From NCBI GenBank assembly GCA_944346885.1, contig CALVMR010000001.1, positions 25,884-89,883 of the forward strand: 64,000 nt of DNA, given 5' to 3'. Below are positions 54,651-63,412 of this stretch, in pieces. How positions within the stretch are numbered: position 1 is the first letter of the stretch; each line of letters starts with the position of its first letter. The position numbers and the translations under genes are program-made. Source of the stretch: an uncultured Clostridia bacterium (GTDB lineage: Bacteria; Bacillota; Clostridia; Christensenellales; Borkfalkiaceae). The notes under the pieces were generated by a model. That model searched no databases, had not been told where the DNA came from, and saw only the letters and a program-made list of their open reading frames with translations.

Positions 54651-54697
54651 AAAAAGCGTCGGTTCTGGTTTTTACCGGAACCGACGCTTTTTCGTTT
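54651..54697. terminator. Intrinsic terminator of tRNA-Glu
   Basis: A long stem with core GCGTCGGTTC paired to GAACCGACGC, A5 before and T5 after. The stretch 54700-54800 beyond it holds nothing recognisable. Confidence 0.88.
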
Positions 54698-54805
54698 TCC
54701 GAAGTTTGAATGCGTATTTAAGGGTTTGTCTGATCGGCGGCAGAGCGCATACATTTTCCGCGAGCCGATCCGCTAAAAAAATTTTACCAAGCCAGCCACT
54801 TTTAT

Positions 54806-54834
54806 TTGACTAAATTTCCAAAATTTCGTATAAT
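54806..54834 (+). promoter_or_regulatory. Strong promoter of the structured RNA and polyamine operon
   Basis: TTGACT (54806-54811), 17-nt spacer, TATAAT (54829-54834). It is the only promoter I find upstream of speD; predicted start near 54841. Confidence 0.9.
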
Positions 54835-54840
54835 CAAATC

Positions 54841-55145
54841 GCAATGGACGCCTCGCCTGACGGCGGGGATCAAAAGTCGCATGCAAATACACGACCACCC
54901 CCCCGCTTAGGGTCAAGGCCATACGGACAGCCGGGTCGAATGCCGATTGGCGGCCAAGCCGCCTTATTGATCGAGTTAAAAGCTCGAATTTTATAAGTTG
55001 GTTACTTTATAACCGGGTGCATCCCGCACAAACTTGTGAAACGGTCAATAAGCGCAGAAAGTATTTGCCATGCGAAACATTCAAAGGCATTTTATTCGTT
55101 TTGACTTTTTAAGAGCGTGCAGGATCAGCCTGCGCGCTCTTTTTT
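54841..55145 (+). ncRNA. Structured RNA / leader upstream of the polyamine operon, class not identified
   Basis: A ~305-nt transcript from promoter to terminator. A 14-bp closing stem (54877-54890 with 55061-55075, one bulged base) encloses a multibranch fold: 54949-54954 with 54958-54963; 54964-54972 with 55043-55051 (one G-U); 54971-54975 with 54983-54987; 54991-54998 with 55004-55012 (bulge); 55014-55017 with 55023-55026; 55027-55030 with 55035-55038. A 5' hairpin is possible at 54851-54857 with 54862-54868. Some stems are mutually exclusive (54971-54972). No coding frame of note. It could be a riboswitch-like leader for speD or a stand-alone RNA; the raiA class is one candidate I cannot verify. 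Confidence 0.7.
55111..55145 (+). terminator. Intrinsic terminator between the structured RNA and speD
   Basis: A 12-bp stem (55112-55123 with 55129-55140, one G-U), loop ATCAG, T6. It lies 34 bases before speD, with no promoter between, so operon expression needs read-through or antitermination. Confidence 0.9.
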
Positions 55146-55179
55146 GTGCGCGATCATCCTACGAATCGGAGATACAGAC

Positions 55180-55938
55180 ATGGCAAAACTCAAACTTTAC
55201 GGATTCAATAACCTGACAAAGTCGCTCAGTTTCAATATTTACGACATTTGCTATGCAAAATCTCCGGGCGAACGCAAAGACTACATCGCCTATATCGACG
55301 AACAGTACAATTCGAAGAGGCTGACGGAGATTCTGACACACCTGACAGAAATGATCGGAGCGCGCGTTCTGAACATTTCCGGTCAGGATTACGAACCACA
55401 GGGCGCCTCCGTGACCCTTCTGATCTCCGACCTTTCCATGATCCCCGCGACGGGCAAGACGCAAGTCGCGCACCTGGACAAGAGCCATGTAACCGTGCAT
55501 ACCTATCCCGAATATCACCCCGAAACATCCCTTGCAACTTTCCGCGTAGACATCGACGTCGCCACCTGCGGCACGATCACCCCCCTGTCCACGCTCGACT
55601 ATCTCATCGGATCCTTCGATTCGGACATCATCACGATGGACTACCGCGTGCGCGGGTTCACCCGTTCGGTAGACGGCCGAAAGATCTTCAACGATTTAAA
55701 GATCCACTCGATCCAAAATTTCATCTCGGACAAGACGCTGCAAAAATACGATGCGATCGACGTGAACGTTTACTCGGCTAACATTTTTCACACAAAAATG
55801 CTGCTGCGCGAGATCGACCTGAAAAATTACCTCTTCAACCTGGACGAGAACGACCTTCCGCCCGCGAAGAGGCAGGAGATCATAGACAGCCTGCGCAAAG
55901 AAATGATAGAAATTTTCAACGGACGGAACGTATACTGA
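55180..55938 (+). CDS. speD: S-adenosylmethionine decarboxylase proenzyme
   Basis: 252 residues, the longer (E. coli-like) class. The self-cleavage site giving the pyruvoyl cofactor is visible as [18 protein letters not shown], cleavage between Lys101 and Ser102. It makes decarboxylated SAM, the aminopropyl donor for SpeE. GGAG before the ATG. First gene of a tightly packed operon (speA starts 4 bases later). Expression is probably governed by the upstream terminator/structured leader. Confidence 0.96.
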   Translation: MAKLKLYGFNNLTKSLSFNIYDICYAKSPGERKDYIAYIDEQYNSKRLTEILTHLTEMIGARVLNISGQDYEPQGASVTLLISDLSMIPATGKTQVAHLDKSHVTVHTYPEYHPETSLATFRVDIDVATCGTITPLSTLDYLIGSFDSDIITMDYRVRGFTRSVDGRKIFNDLKIHSIQNFISDKTLQKYDAIDVNVYSANIFHTKMLLREIDLKNYLFNLDENDLPPAKRQEIIDSLRKEMIEIFNGRNVY

Positions 55939-55941
55939 GCC

Positions 55942-57390
55942 ATGGATAAAAAAGCGCAAGAACGCGCCCCCATCTACGAGGCGCTGGAAAAATTCGGAAA
56001 AATGCGGGTCGTGCCTTTCGACGTTCCCGGCCACAAGCGGGGACGCGGCAATCCGGAGCTTACCCGCCTTCTCGGCGAAAAGTGCGTGAGCATGGACGTC
56101 AACTCCATGAAGCCGCTGGACAACCTGTGCCATCCCGTTTCGGTCATCCGCGACGCAGAGAGGCTTGCCGCCGACGCGTTCGGCGCCGAAAATGCCTTTC
56201 TCATGGTGGGCGGCACGACTTCAGCCGTGCAGAGCATGATCATGTCGGTCGTAAAGGCGGGCGAAAAGATCATCCTGCCCCGAAACGTACACCGCAGCGT
56301 GATGGGTGCGCTCGTTTTGTGCGGCGCGGTGCCCGTATACGTCAACCCCGAATGCGACGCGCAGCTGGGCATCCCACTCGGCATGAGCATCAGCCAACTG
56401 CGCGACACCATCCGCAAAACGCCCGACGCCAAGGCGATCCTCGTCAATAACCCGACCTATTACGGCATTTGCTCCGACCTTCGCGCCATCGTAAAGCTCG
56501 CGCACGAAAACGGCATGCTCGCGATCGCGGACGAAGCGCACGGCACGCACCTTTATTTCGGAGAAGGACTCCCCGTCTCCGCCATGGCGGCGGGAGCGGA
56601 CATGGCGGCAGTCTCCATGCATAAATCGGGCGGAAGCCTGACGCAGAGTTCCCTTCTTCTGACGGGGCCGCGCGTCAACGGAGATCACGTGCGGCAGATC
56701 ATCAACCTGACCCAGACGACGAGCGCGTCTTATCTTCTCCTTTCCAGTCTGGATATTTCCAGGAGAAACCTTGCCCTGCGCGGGAAAGAGGCATTTGGAG
56801 AAGTGATCGAACTTGCGGACTATGCCCGCGGCGAGATCAACGACATCGGCGGATACTACGCCTATTCGAGAGAGCTGATCAACGGCGACAGCATTTTCGA
56901 TTTCGACCGCACCAAACTTTCGGTGCATACCCTCGAAATCGGCCTGGCGGGCATCGAGGTCTACGACATCCTGCGCGACGAATACGACATCCAGATCGAA
57001 TTCGGCGACCTCGGAAACATCCTCGCCTACCTCTCCATCGGAGACAGAAAACGGGACATCGAGCGGCTCGTGGGAGCCCTGAGCGAGATCAGGAGGCTGT
57101 ACGCGAAGGATAAGACGGGCATGATGGAGAACGAATACATCGCGCCGGAAGTCGCGGTGACGCCGCAATTCGCGTTTTATGCAAATAAGCGTTCTCTGCC
57201 GCTTGAAGAGACGGAGGGCATGATCTGCTCGGAGTTTGTCATGTGCTATCCCCCCGGGATTCCCATTCTCGCCCCCGGAGAGCGGGTCACGAAAAAGATC
57301 CTCGACTATATCCGCTACGCAAAAGAGAAAGGCTGCCAGATGACCGGCCCGGAAGACGCAAACATCGAACGGCTGAACGTTCTGGTCTGA
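55942..57390 (+). CDS. speA: Orn/Lys/Arg decarboxylase, probably arginine decarboxylase
   Basis: 482 residues, PLP-dependent fold-type I decarboxylase of the Bacillus SpeA/Cad type. The N terminus PFDVPGHKRGRGNPEL is characteristic; PLP Lys228 lies in SMHKSGGSLTQSS, with IADEAHGTHL (PLP-binding Asp and His) just before. Operon partners agmatinase and SpeE make arginine to agmatine the most likely reaction, but lysine or ornithine cannot be excluded from sequence. It lies 3 bases after speD. Confidence 0.93.
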   Translation: MDKKAQERAPIYEALEKFGKMRVVPFDVPGHKRGRGNPELTRLLGEKCVSMDVNSMKPLDNLCHPVSVIRDAERLAADAFGAENAFLMVGGTTSAVQSMIMSVVKAGEKIILPRNVHRSVMGALVLCGAVPVYVNPECDAQLGIPLGMSISQLRDTIRKTPDAKAILVNNPTYYGICSDLRAIVKLAHENGMLAIADEAHGTHLYFGEGLPVSAMAAGADMAAVSMHKSGGSLTQSSLLLTGPRVNGDHVRQIINLTQTTSASYLLLSSLDISRRNLALRGKEAFGEVIELADYARGEINDIGGYYAYSRELINGDSIFDFDRTKLSVHTLEIGLAGIEVYDILRDEYDIQIEFGDLGNILAYLSIGDRKRDIERLVGALSEIRRLYAKDKTGMMENEYIAPEVAVTPQFAFYANKRSLPLEETEGMICSEFVMCYPPGIPILAPGERVTKKILDYIRYAKEKGCQMTGPEDANIERLNVLV

Positions 57391-57441
57391 CGGTCACGAA
57401 AAGGAGAATCTTTGCCGCATACGCAAAGAAGGAGCTGTTTT

Positions 57442-58302
57442 ATGGATTTTTGGTTTTCCGAACAACACACAAAGGACGTAAAGCTGAGCATACGCATCGA
57501 CAGGCAGCTATACAGCAGTCAAAGCGAATTCCAGCGCATCGACGTATTCGACACGCCCGCTTTCGGCAGGATACTCGTGCTGGACGGCTATCTCATGCTG
57601 ACCGAAAAAGATGAGTTCATCTATCACGAGATGATCGTGCATACTCCCATGGCGGTACACCCCTGCGTAAAAAACGTGCTCGTGATCGGCGCGGGTGACG
57701 GCGGCGCGGTGCGCGAACTGACCCGTTACCCCGAAATCGAGCGCATCGACCTTGCGGAGATAGACGGGCAGGTCATCGAAGTGAGCAAAGAATATCTCCC
57801 CTTCACCGCGTGCAAAATGGACGACCCGCGCCTGCACGTCTACATCGAAGACGGACTGAAATTCGTCCGCAGAAAAAAGGCGGAATACGATCTGATCATC
57901 GTCGATTCGACCGACCCGTTCGGCCCGGGCGAAGGGCTGTTTTCCCGCGAATTTTATGGAAATTGCTTCAAAGCGCTGAAAGAGGACGGCATCATGGTCA
58001 ACCAGCACGAAAGCCCCTTTTACGAGCAGGACGCGATCGCAATGCAGCGGGCGCACAAGCGCATCATAGAATCTTTTCCCTTTTCCCGTATCTATCAGGC
58101 GCACATCCCCACCTATCCTTCGGGGCACTGGCTTTTTGGGTTTTCCACCAAAAAATATCACCCGCTGCGCGACCTGGACGAAAAGAGATGGAACGCGCGC
58201 GGGCTGAAATGCCGATACTATACGACCACATTGCACCGCGGCGCGTTTTACCTGCCCGCCTATGTAGAGGAGATGCTGAAAGATGTTGAAAGCGAACATT
58301 GA
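57442..58302 (+). CDS. speE: Polyamine aminopropyltransferase (spermidine synthase)
   Basis: 286 residues. Methyltransferase-like fold: VLVIGAGDGGAVREL (SAM-site), DLAEIDGQVIEVSKEYLP, and the catalytic/substrate loop VDSTDPFGPGEGLFS. Transfers an aminopropyl group from decarboxylated SAM to putrescine (or another amine such as agmatine). Start ATG 57442 behind AAGGAG; a TTG at 57412 was rejected. It overlaps speB by 20 bases. Confidence 0.96.
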   Translation: MDFWFSEQHTKDVKLSIRIDRQLYSSQSEFQRIDVFDTPAFGRILVLDGYLMLTEKDEFIYHEMIVHTPMAVHPCVKNVLVIGAGDGGAVRELTRYPEIERIDLAEIDGQVIEVSKEYLPFTACKMDDPRLHVYIEDGLKFVRRKKAEYDLIIVDSTDPFGPGEGLFSREFYGNCFKALKEDGIMVNQHESPFYEQDAIAMQRAHKRIIESFPFSRIYQAHIPTYPSGHWLFGFSTKKYHPLRDLDEKRWNARGLKCRYYTTTLHRGAFYLPAYVEEMLKDVESEH

Positions 58303-59146
58303 AACTTTTATCGGATGCGACGCGGATTACGGCGGGGCGAAGATCGCGCTTTTCGGCGCACCGTTTGACAGCACGACTTCGTTCCGCCCCGGCACGCGGT
58401 TCGCAAGCGCGGTCATGCGCCGCGAATCGTACGGGCTGGAACTGTATTCCCCCTACCAAAACAAAGAACTGCCCGAAGGCACCGTTTTCGACAGCGGCGA
58501 CATCGAACTCCCCTTCGGCTCGCCCGAACGGGCGCTTCAAATGATTGAAGAGAGGGCGGCGGCTATCCTTTCGGACGGCAAACTCCCCTTTATGATCGGC
58601 GGAGAACATCTCGTCACGCTCGGCTCGGTGCGGGCTGTCTTTGCGGCATATCCAGACCTTCATATCCTACACTTCGACGCGCATGCGGACCTAAGGGAGG
58701 ATTATCTCGGCACAAAACTGTCGCACGCGTGCGTTTTGCGGCGTTGCCACGAACTTGTCGGAGACGGCAAGATCTTTCAGTTCGGCATCCGTTCGGGTGA
58801 TAAGAGCGAATTCGACTGGGGCAAGGGCCGCGTGACGACCCGCCTCTTCGATTTCGAGGGACTTGCAAAAACGCTCCGATCTCTGCGCGGAAAGCCCGTT
58901 TACCTGACCGTGGACCTGGACGTGATGGACCCTTCCGTCTTCCCCGGCACCGGCACGCCCGAACCGGGCGGCGTCTCCTTCGACGAACTGCGCCGCGCCG
59001 TGACGCAGGCATGCGAGAGCTGCAACATCGTCGCGGCGGACGTAAACGAACTTGCCCCGCATTACGACGCGAGCGGCGCGTCGACCGCCGCCGCATGCAA
59101 GATCGTGCGGGAAATGCTCATCGCCCTGAGCGGCAAACAGTCATAA
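58283..59146 (+). CDS. speB: Agmatinase (ureohydrolase family)
   Basis: 287 residues. Binuclear manganese site: GGEHLVTLG, HFDAHADLR and DLDVMDPS. It hydrolyses agmatine to putrescine and urea. In organisms with aminopropylagmatine as intermediate the same family splits that compound to spermidine, which is possible here. It overlaps speE by 20 bases. Confidence 0.95.
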   Translation: MLKANIETFIGCDADYGGAKIALFGAPFDSTTSFRPGTRFASAVMRRESYGLELYSPYQNKELPEGTVFDSGDIELPFGSPERALQMIEERAAAILSDGKLPFMIGGEHLVTLGSVRAVFAAYPDLHILHFDAHADLREDYLGTKLSHACVLRRCHELVGDGKIFQFGIRSGDKSEFDWGKGRVTTRLFDFEGLAKTLRSLRGKPVYLTVDLDVMDPSVFPGTGTPEPGGVSFDELRRAVTQACESCNIVAADVNELAPHYDASGASTAAACKIVREMLIALSGKQS

Positions 59147-59209
59147 AAAAACAAGTGCGCAAACGCGCACCCGCTATACAGAAAATATTAAAAAAGAGAG
59201 GTATTCAAC

Positions 59210-60412
59210 ATGGGAAAAGCGCTCATCATCGGCTGCGGCGGCGTCGCTTCCGTCGCCATCCACAAATGCTGCCAGAACAGCGAAGCGTTTGAAGAGATCT
59301 GCATCGCAAGCCGCACGAAAGAAAAGTGCGACGCGCTCAAAGAAAAATTGGAAGGAACGACGAAGACCAGGATCTCCACGGCAAAAGTAGACGCAAACAA
59401 GGTAGACGAGCTGGTCGCGCTCATCGAGCGTTTCAAACCGGACGTCGTACTCAACCTCGCACTGCCCTATCAGGACCTGACCATCATGGACGCCTGCCTG
59501 AAAACCAAAGTCCATTACGTCGATACCGCAAATTACGAACCGGAAGACACGGCAAAATTCGAATACAAATGGCAGTGGGCTTACCGCGAAAAATTTAAAA
59601 AAGCGGGGATCTGCGCCCTGCTCGGCAGCGGTTTCGACCCCGGCGTTACGGGCGTTTTCACAGCGTACGCGCTCAAACACCACTTCGACGAGATCAACTA
59701 CATCGACATTCTCGACTGCAACGGCGGAGACCACGGCTATCCGTTCGCGACCAATTTCAATCCCGAGATCAACATCCGCGAAGTCTCGGCAAACGGCTCT
59801 TATTGGGAAGACGGGCATTGGGTCGAAACCAAGCCTATGGAGATCAAACGCGAATACGACTTTGACGGCGTGGGCAAAAAGGATATGTACCTTCTGCACC
59901 ACGAAGAGATCGAATCGCTCGCGCTCAACGTGCCCGGCATTAAGCGCATCCGCTTTTTCATGACTTTCGGACAGAGCTATCTGACCCACCTCAAATGCCT
60001 GGAAAACGTAGGCATGACTTCGATCAAACCCATCCTCTTCGAAGGAAAAGAGATCGTCCCCCTGCAATTTTTGAAAGCCGTGCTGCCCGATCCCGCCTCG
60101 CTCGGGCCGCGCACAGTGGGCAAAACGAACATCGGCTGCATTTTCCGCGGCAAAAAGGACGGAAAAGAAAAAACCTACTATCTTTACAACGTCTGCGATC
60201 ATCAAGAATGCTATAAAGAAGTCGGTTCGCAGGCCATCTCCTACACGACGGGCGTTCCCGCAATGATCGGCGCGATGCTCGTGATGAACGGCACATGGAC
60301 AAAGCCCGGCGTCTACAATATCGAAGAATTCGACCCCGATCCCTTTATGGAAGCGCTCAACAAATGGGGGCTGCCCTGGAAAGAAAACTTTCATCCCGTA
60401 CTCGTTGACTGA
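59210..60412 (+). CDS. Carboxy(nor)spermidine synthase (saccharopine dehydrogenase family)
   Basis: 400 residues. Rossmann motif ALIIGCGGVASVA at the N terminus; GSGFDPGVTGVF near residue 140 and FFMTFGQSYLTHLKCLENVGM further on are typical of carboxynorspermidine dehydrogenase (Lys1-like). It condenses aspartate semialdehyde with putrescine (or diaminopropane) and reduces the imine with NADPH to carboxyspermidine. Its stop overlaps the nspC start by one base (TGATG), confirming pairing. GAGAGG precedes the ATG. Confidence 0.93.
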   Translation: MGKALIIGCGGVASVAIHKCCQNSEAFEEICIASRTKEKCDALKEKLEGTTKTRISTAKVDANKVDELVALIERFKPDVVLNLALPYQDLTIMDACLKTKVHYVDTANYEPEDTAKFEYKWQWAYREKFKKAGICALLGSGFDPGVTGVFTAYALKHHFDEINYIDILDCNGGDHGYPFATNFNPEINIREVSANGSYWEDGHWVETKPMEIKREYDFDGVGKKDMYLLHHEEIESLALNVPGIKRIRFFMTFGQSYLTHLKCLENVGMTSIKPILFEGKEIVPLQFLKAVLPDPASLGPRTVGKTNIGCIFRGKKDGKEKTYYLYNVCDHQECYKEVGSQAISYTTGVPAMIGAMLVMNGTWTKPGVYNIEEFDPDPFMEALNKWGLPWKENFHPVLVD

Positions 60413-61521
60413 TGAAGACGCCCTACTTTCTCATCGACGAGAAAAAGCTCGCCGAAAATCTCACAGTCCTGAAAGAGGCCGCCGGAAAAGCGGGCTGCAA
60501 GATCCTCCTCGCGCAAAAGGCATACTCCGTCTGGCAGACATATCCGCTGATCCGCGAATATCTTTCCGGAACTGCCGCAAGCGGGCTTTATGAGGCGCGG
60601 CTCGGACGGGAAGAATTCGGAAAAGAAGTACACGTCTATTCCCCCGCCTATCGCGAAGACGAGATCGCGGAGCTTGCCGAATACGCCGATCACATCGTGT
60701 TCAACACTCCGGCGCAAGTCAAAAAATTTGCTCCGTTCTGCAAAGGCGCGGGCGTCTCGGTCGGGCTCCGCGTCAATCCGGAATGCTCGACGCAGGAAGG
60801 GCACGCGATCTACGACCCGTGCGCGCCCCTTTCGAGGTTGGGCACAACCCTGGAAAACTTTGACGAAGAGATCCTGCCACTCCTCGACGGACTGCACTTT
60901 CACACGCTGTGCGAACAGAATTCCGACGCGTTGGAAACGACGGCCGCCGCGTTCATGGACAAATTCGGAAAATACGCGCGGAAAATGAAATGGCTGAATC
61001 TAGGCGGCGGACACCACATCACGCGTGCGGATTACGACAGAGAGCTGCTCGTCCGCATCGTCAGAGAGCTTAAAAAGCAGACAAGCGCGGAAATCTATCT
61101 GGAACCCGGGGAAGCGGTCGTACTCAATGCGGGCACCCTGCACACACGCGTACTCGACGTCATGCGCAACGGCTCGGACATCGCCATCCTGGACGCGTCC
61201 GCCGCGTGCCATATGCCCGACGTGATCGAAATGCCCTACCGACCGCCACTCAAAAACAGCGGTAATGCAGGCGAAAAATCTTTTACCTACCGATTGGGCG
61301 GCCCGACCTGTCTGGCGGGCGACATCATAGGCGATTATTCTTTCGACACCCCGTTAAAGGTCGGCGACGAACTCGTGTTCGAAGACATGGCACTCTATAC
61401 GATGGTCAAAACGAACACGTTCAACGGCATGCCTCTCCCCGCCATCTGCATCAAAAAGCAAGACGGATCGGTCGAAACGCTCCGTTCGTTCGGATATTCG
61501 GATTTTAAGGGCAGGCTGTGA
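60412..61521 (+). CDS. nspC: Carboxynorspermidine/carboxyspermidine decarboxylase
   Basis: 369 residues, PLP-dependent fold-type III (alanine racemase-like) decarboxylase. PLP Lys36 in LLAQKAYSVW; LHFHTLCEQNSD, LNLGGGHHIT and EPGEAVV are family motifs. It decarboxylates carboxyspermidine to spermidine (or carboxynorspermidine to norspermidine). Last gene of the operon, followed by a strong bidirectional terminator. Confidence 0.96.
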   Translation: MKTPYFLIDEKKLAENLTVLKEAAGKAGCKILLAQKAYSVWQTYPLIREYLSGTAASGLYEARLGREEFGKEVHVYSPAYREDEIAELAEYADHIVFNTPAQVKKFAPFCKGAGVSVGLRVNPECSTQEGHAIYDPCAPLSRLGTTLENFDEEILPLLDGLHFHTLCEQNSDALETTAAAFMDKFGKYARKMKWLNLGGGHHITRADYDRELLVRIVRELKKQTSAEIYLEPGEAVVLNAGTLHTRVLDVMRNGSDIAILDASAACHMPDVIEMPYRPPLKNSGNAGEKSFTYRLGGPTCLAGDIIGDYSFDTPLKVGDELVFEDMALYTMVKTNTFNGMPLPAICIKKQDGSVETLRSFGYSDFKGRL

Positions 61522-61545
61522 CCAATCCGCGTTTTCAACGCGCAA

Positions 61546-61583
61546 AAAATCCGCAGGAACATCTGTTCCTGCGGATTTTGTTT
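61546..61583. terminator. Bidirectional terminator at the end of the polyamine operon
   Basis: A nearly perfect 16-bp inverted repeat (61546-61561 with 61564-61579) with A/T ends, convergent with the membrane protein gene. Confidence 0.9.
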
Positions 61584-61613
61584 AACAGCCCGATAAAAAT
61601 CGGCAAAATTGAC

Positions 61614-62918
61614 TCATATCTGATACCCGCCGATCATATTTCCCGGGTTTTCCCTCTTCCAACGGAGTGCGTTTTCGCACACTTTGATCCGCTTTTTGAT
61701 CGGATGACACCAAAAGATCGAGATACACCACAAGACCAGCAGACAGATCGCGGAGACGAACGTCAACCCGCCGAAAGCGATCGGAAGACTTGCCACAGCC
61801 GTCAGGTCCGGGCTCAGCATCGGCAGCACGGCAACCGCGACGACAGGCAGAACAAAAAAGATCAGAAACGGTAAAATGCCCGTCAGCTTCACATACCACA
61901 TGCCCACTTTTTTATTTTTGACAAAAATGTGGATAAGCGCAAACAGCGCCAAAATCGCCCAGCATCCTGCGCACACGAGCATTAAAACGGCAATCGCAAG
62001 ACAGACCGTTCGGATCGTTTCCACCGTCTGATCGTCCATATCGTCTACCATGGCAGACGGATCTTCCAGCATAGCCAAAACCTCTTCAAACTGATTCGCA
62101 CCGCTCTCTCCGCTCTGACCGGAACCGTCTCCCTCGGAAACATTTTCGTCGGACATGCTCTGCACGGACTCGTCGCTGGCAGTCGGCGATTTCCCCTCCA
62201 TCAGCGCAAACAGGAGATTGGAAACAGAAAGAGTCCCGTCCTCGCTTTCCATCATTTCGAGCGCTTCATCAAAAAAATCGGCAAGATCCTGCTTTTCCGT
62301 TTCCGTCAGGGTCATATCCAATTCGTTCGCGGCAAATATTTCGCACGCAGACAAGAACTCCTCTTTTGCCTCCTGCGGCTTTTGCTCGTTGATCAGACGA
62401 AACGTATCGTTAAACACTTCGGTATCGACATCTTGCAGATCGGCGCCCTCAGGCAAACTCTCCACCGCCTGCATCATCGCATAGCTGACCATTGCCGGAG
62501 CCATTTGATTGCTCAGCGTTTCCACCACTTTTTCCAAATCGGGCACAGCGGAAGAAATAAGATCTTTAAGCGCGCCTCTCCCGTCACCGTCTGAAAACGC
62601 AACGTTGACCGTTTCCAAAGGATACAGCGAAACGGCAATATCCGCATCGGCGTCTTTCGCCAAAAACGCAAGCATGTCTGCCGTGTTTTCTCCGTCAGTA
62701 TCACTGCTTGAACCGCTTTCAGACATTTCCGCCAAAGAGACGACCAACTCCCTGTCGATATGTACATTCACGCTGAACAGCGATCCGAACAACAAAGTCG
62801 CCGCAGCAATCAGCGAAACCAATAAAATGAAAATATTCGGAAAAATAAGTTTTCGGTGCTGCTTACGCCGTTCGCCTTCAATTTCTTCTTGCGTCAAAGT
62901 TCGGTAATCAACATTCAT
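61614..62918 (-). CDS. Membrane protein of unknown function
   Basis: 434 residues, not recognised. One membrane helix at about 25-48 follows a cytoplasmic N terminus (QEEIEGERRKQHRKLIF). A long acidic extracytoplasmic region (50-300) has Ser/Asp/Gly-rich low-complexity linkers (SESGSSSDTDGEN; MSDENVSEGDGSGQSGESG). Three further helices lie at roughly 305-330, 345-370 and 375-405, then a basic tail. It resembles no transporter I know; a sensor or envelope role is a guess. Base composition looks lower in GC than most of the window. Start at 62918, where a strong promoter and GGTGAG are found upstream. Confidence 0.85.
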   Translation of the reverse strand: MNVDYRTLTQEEIEGERRKQHRKLIFPNIFILLVSLIAAATLLFGSLFSVNVHIDRELVVSLAEMSESGSSSDTDGENTADMLAFLAKDADADIAVSLYPLETVNVAFSDGDGRGALKDLISSAVPDLEKVVETLSNQMAPAMVSYAMMQAVESLPEGADLQDVDTEVFNDTFRLINEQKPQEAKEEFLSACEIFAANELDMTLTETEKQDLADFFDEALEMMESEDGTLSVSNLLFALMEGKSPTASDESVQSMSDENVSEGDGSGQSGESGANQFEEVLAMLEDPSAMVDDMDDQTVETIRTVCLAIAVLMLVCAGCWAILALFALIHIFVKNKKVGMWYVKLTGILPFLIFFVLPVVAVAVLPMLSPDLTAVASLPIAFGGLTFVSAICLLVLWCISIFWCHPIKKRIKVCENALRWKRENPGNMIGGYQI

Positions 62919-62951
62919 GATGCTCACCCGCCTTTCGTTTCCTTTTTTATT

Positions 62952-62980
62952 ATTATAATAATTCACTCTGCCGCTGTCAA
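62952..62980 (-). promoter_or_regulatory. Promoter of the unknown membrane protein gene
   Basis: Minus strand TTGACA (62975-62980), 17-nt spacer, TATAAT (62952-62957); full consensus. Confidence 0.92.
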
Positions 62981-63016
62981 GAAATTACATCATAAATGAA
63001 AAAAGCCATGTCATAT

Positions 63017-63046
63017 AAAAAACGCCGCGGAATTTCATCCGCGGCG
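63017..63046 (-). terminator. Intrinsic terminator of acpP copy 2
   Basis: Minus strand: 8-bp stem (63039-63046 with 63023-63030) followed by T6. Confidence 0.88.
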
Positions 63047-63062
63047 ACGTTTTTACAGGAAA

Positions 63063-63290
63063 TTATTTCCCGAGCTTTTCGATCATGTCGACGATGTCTT
63101 TCACTGTTTTTACGTTGACGATATCCTCTTCCGGAATAGAAATACCGTAATCGTCTTCCAACGAAATGAGGAGCTCCACCACGTCGAGAGAATCCGCTCC
63201 CAGATCTTTGACAATATCGCTCTCCAATGTAATTTTATCCGCCTGCAAATTGAGCTGCTTTGCCAGCATCGCCCTGACCTTTTCAAACAT
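63063..63290 (-). CDS. acpP: Acyl carrier protein, copy 2
   Basis: 75 residues, Ser34 in DLGADSLDVVELL. It differs from copy 1 at about 19 of 75 positions, mostly in the first and last thirds. AGGAGG lies about 11 bases before the ATG; an ATG between them is out of frame and stops at once. Own promoter and terminator. As with copy 1 it follows a tex gene. Confidence 0.96.
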   Translation of the reverse strand: MFEKVRAMLAKQLNLQADKITLESDIVKDLGADSLDVVELLISLEDDYGISIPEEDIVNVKTVKDIVDMIEKLGK

Positions 63291-63320
63291 TATAACATAA
63301 TCCTCCTGCGTTATGGGTCT

Positions 63321-63349
63321 ATTTTACAAGATGAAATGCGCTTTGTCAA
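63321..63349 (-). promoter_or_regulatory. Promoter of acpP copy 2
   Basis: Minus strand TTGACA (63344-63349), 17-nt spacer, TAAAAT (63321-63326). Confidence 0.9.
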
Positions 63350-63412
63350 CACTTTATCAAAAAATATTGCGTCAATTTCGCACTGCGAAACCGAAAAAAG
63401 CATTCTGTCCGC

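Noticed and set aside
54841..55145. SAM-I, TPP, FMN, cobalamin, M-box, ykkC, RNase P, tmRNA or SRP RNA identity for the structured leader
   Set aside because: None of their diagnostic conserved segments is present by eye; a covariance search is needed for a final answer.
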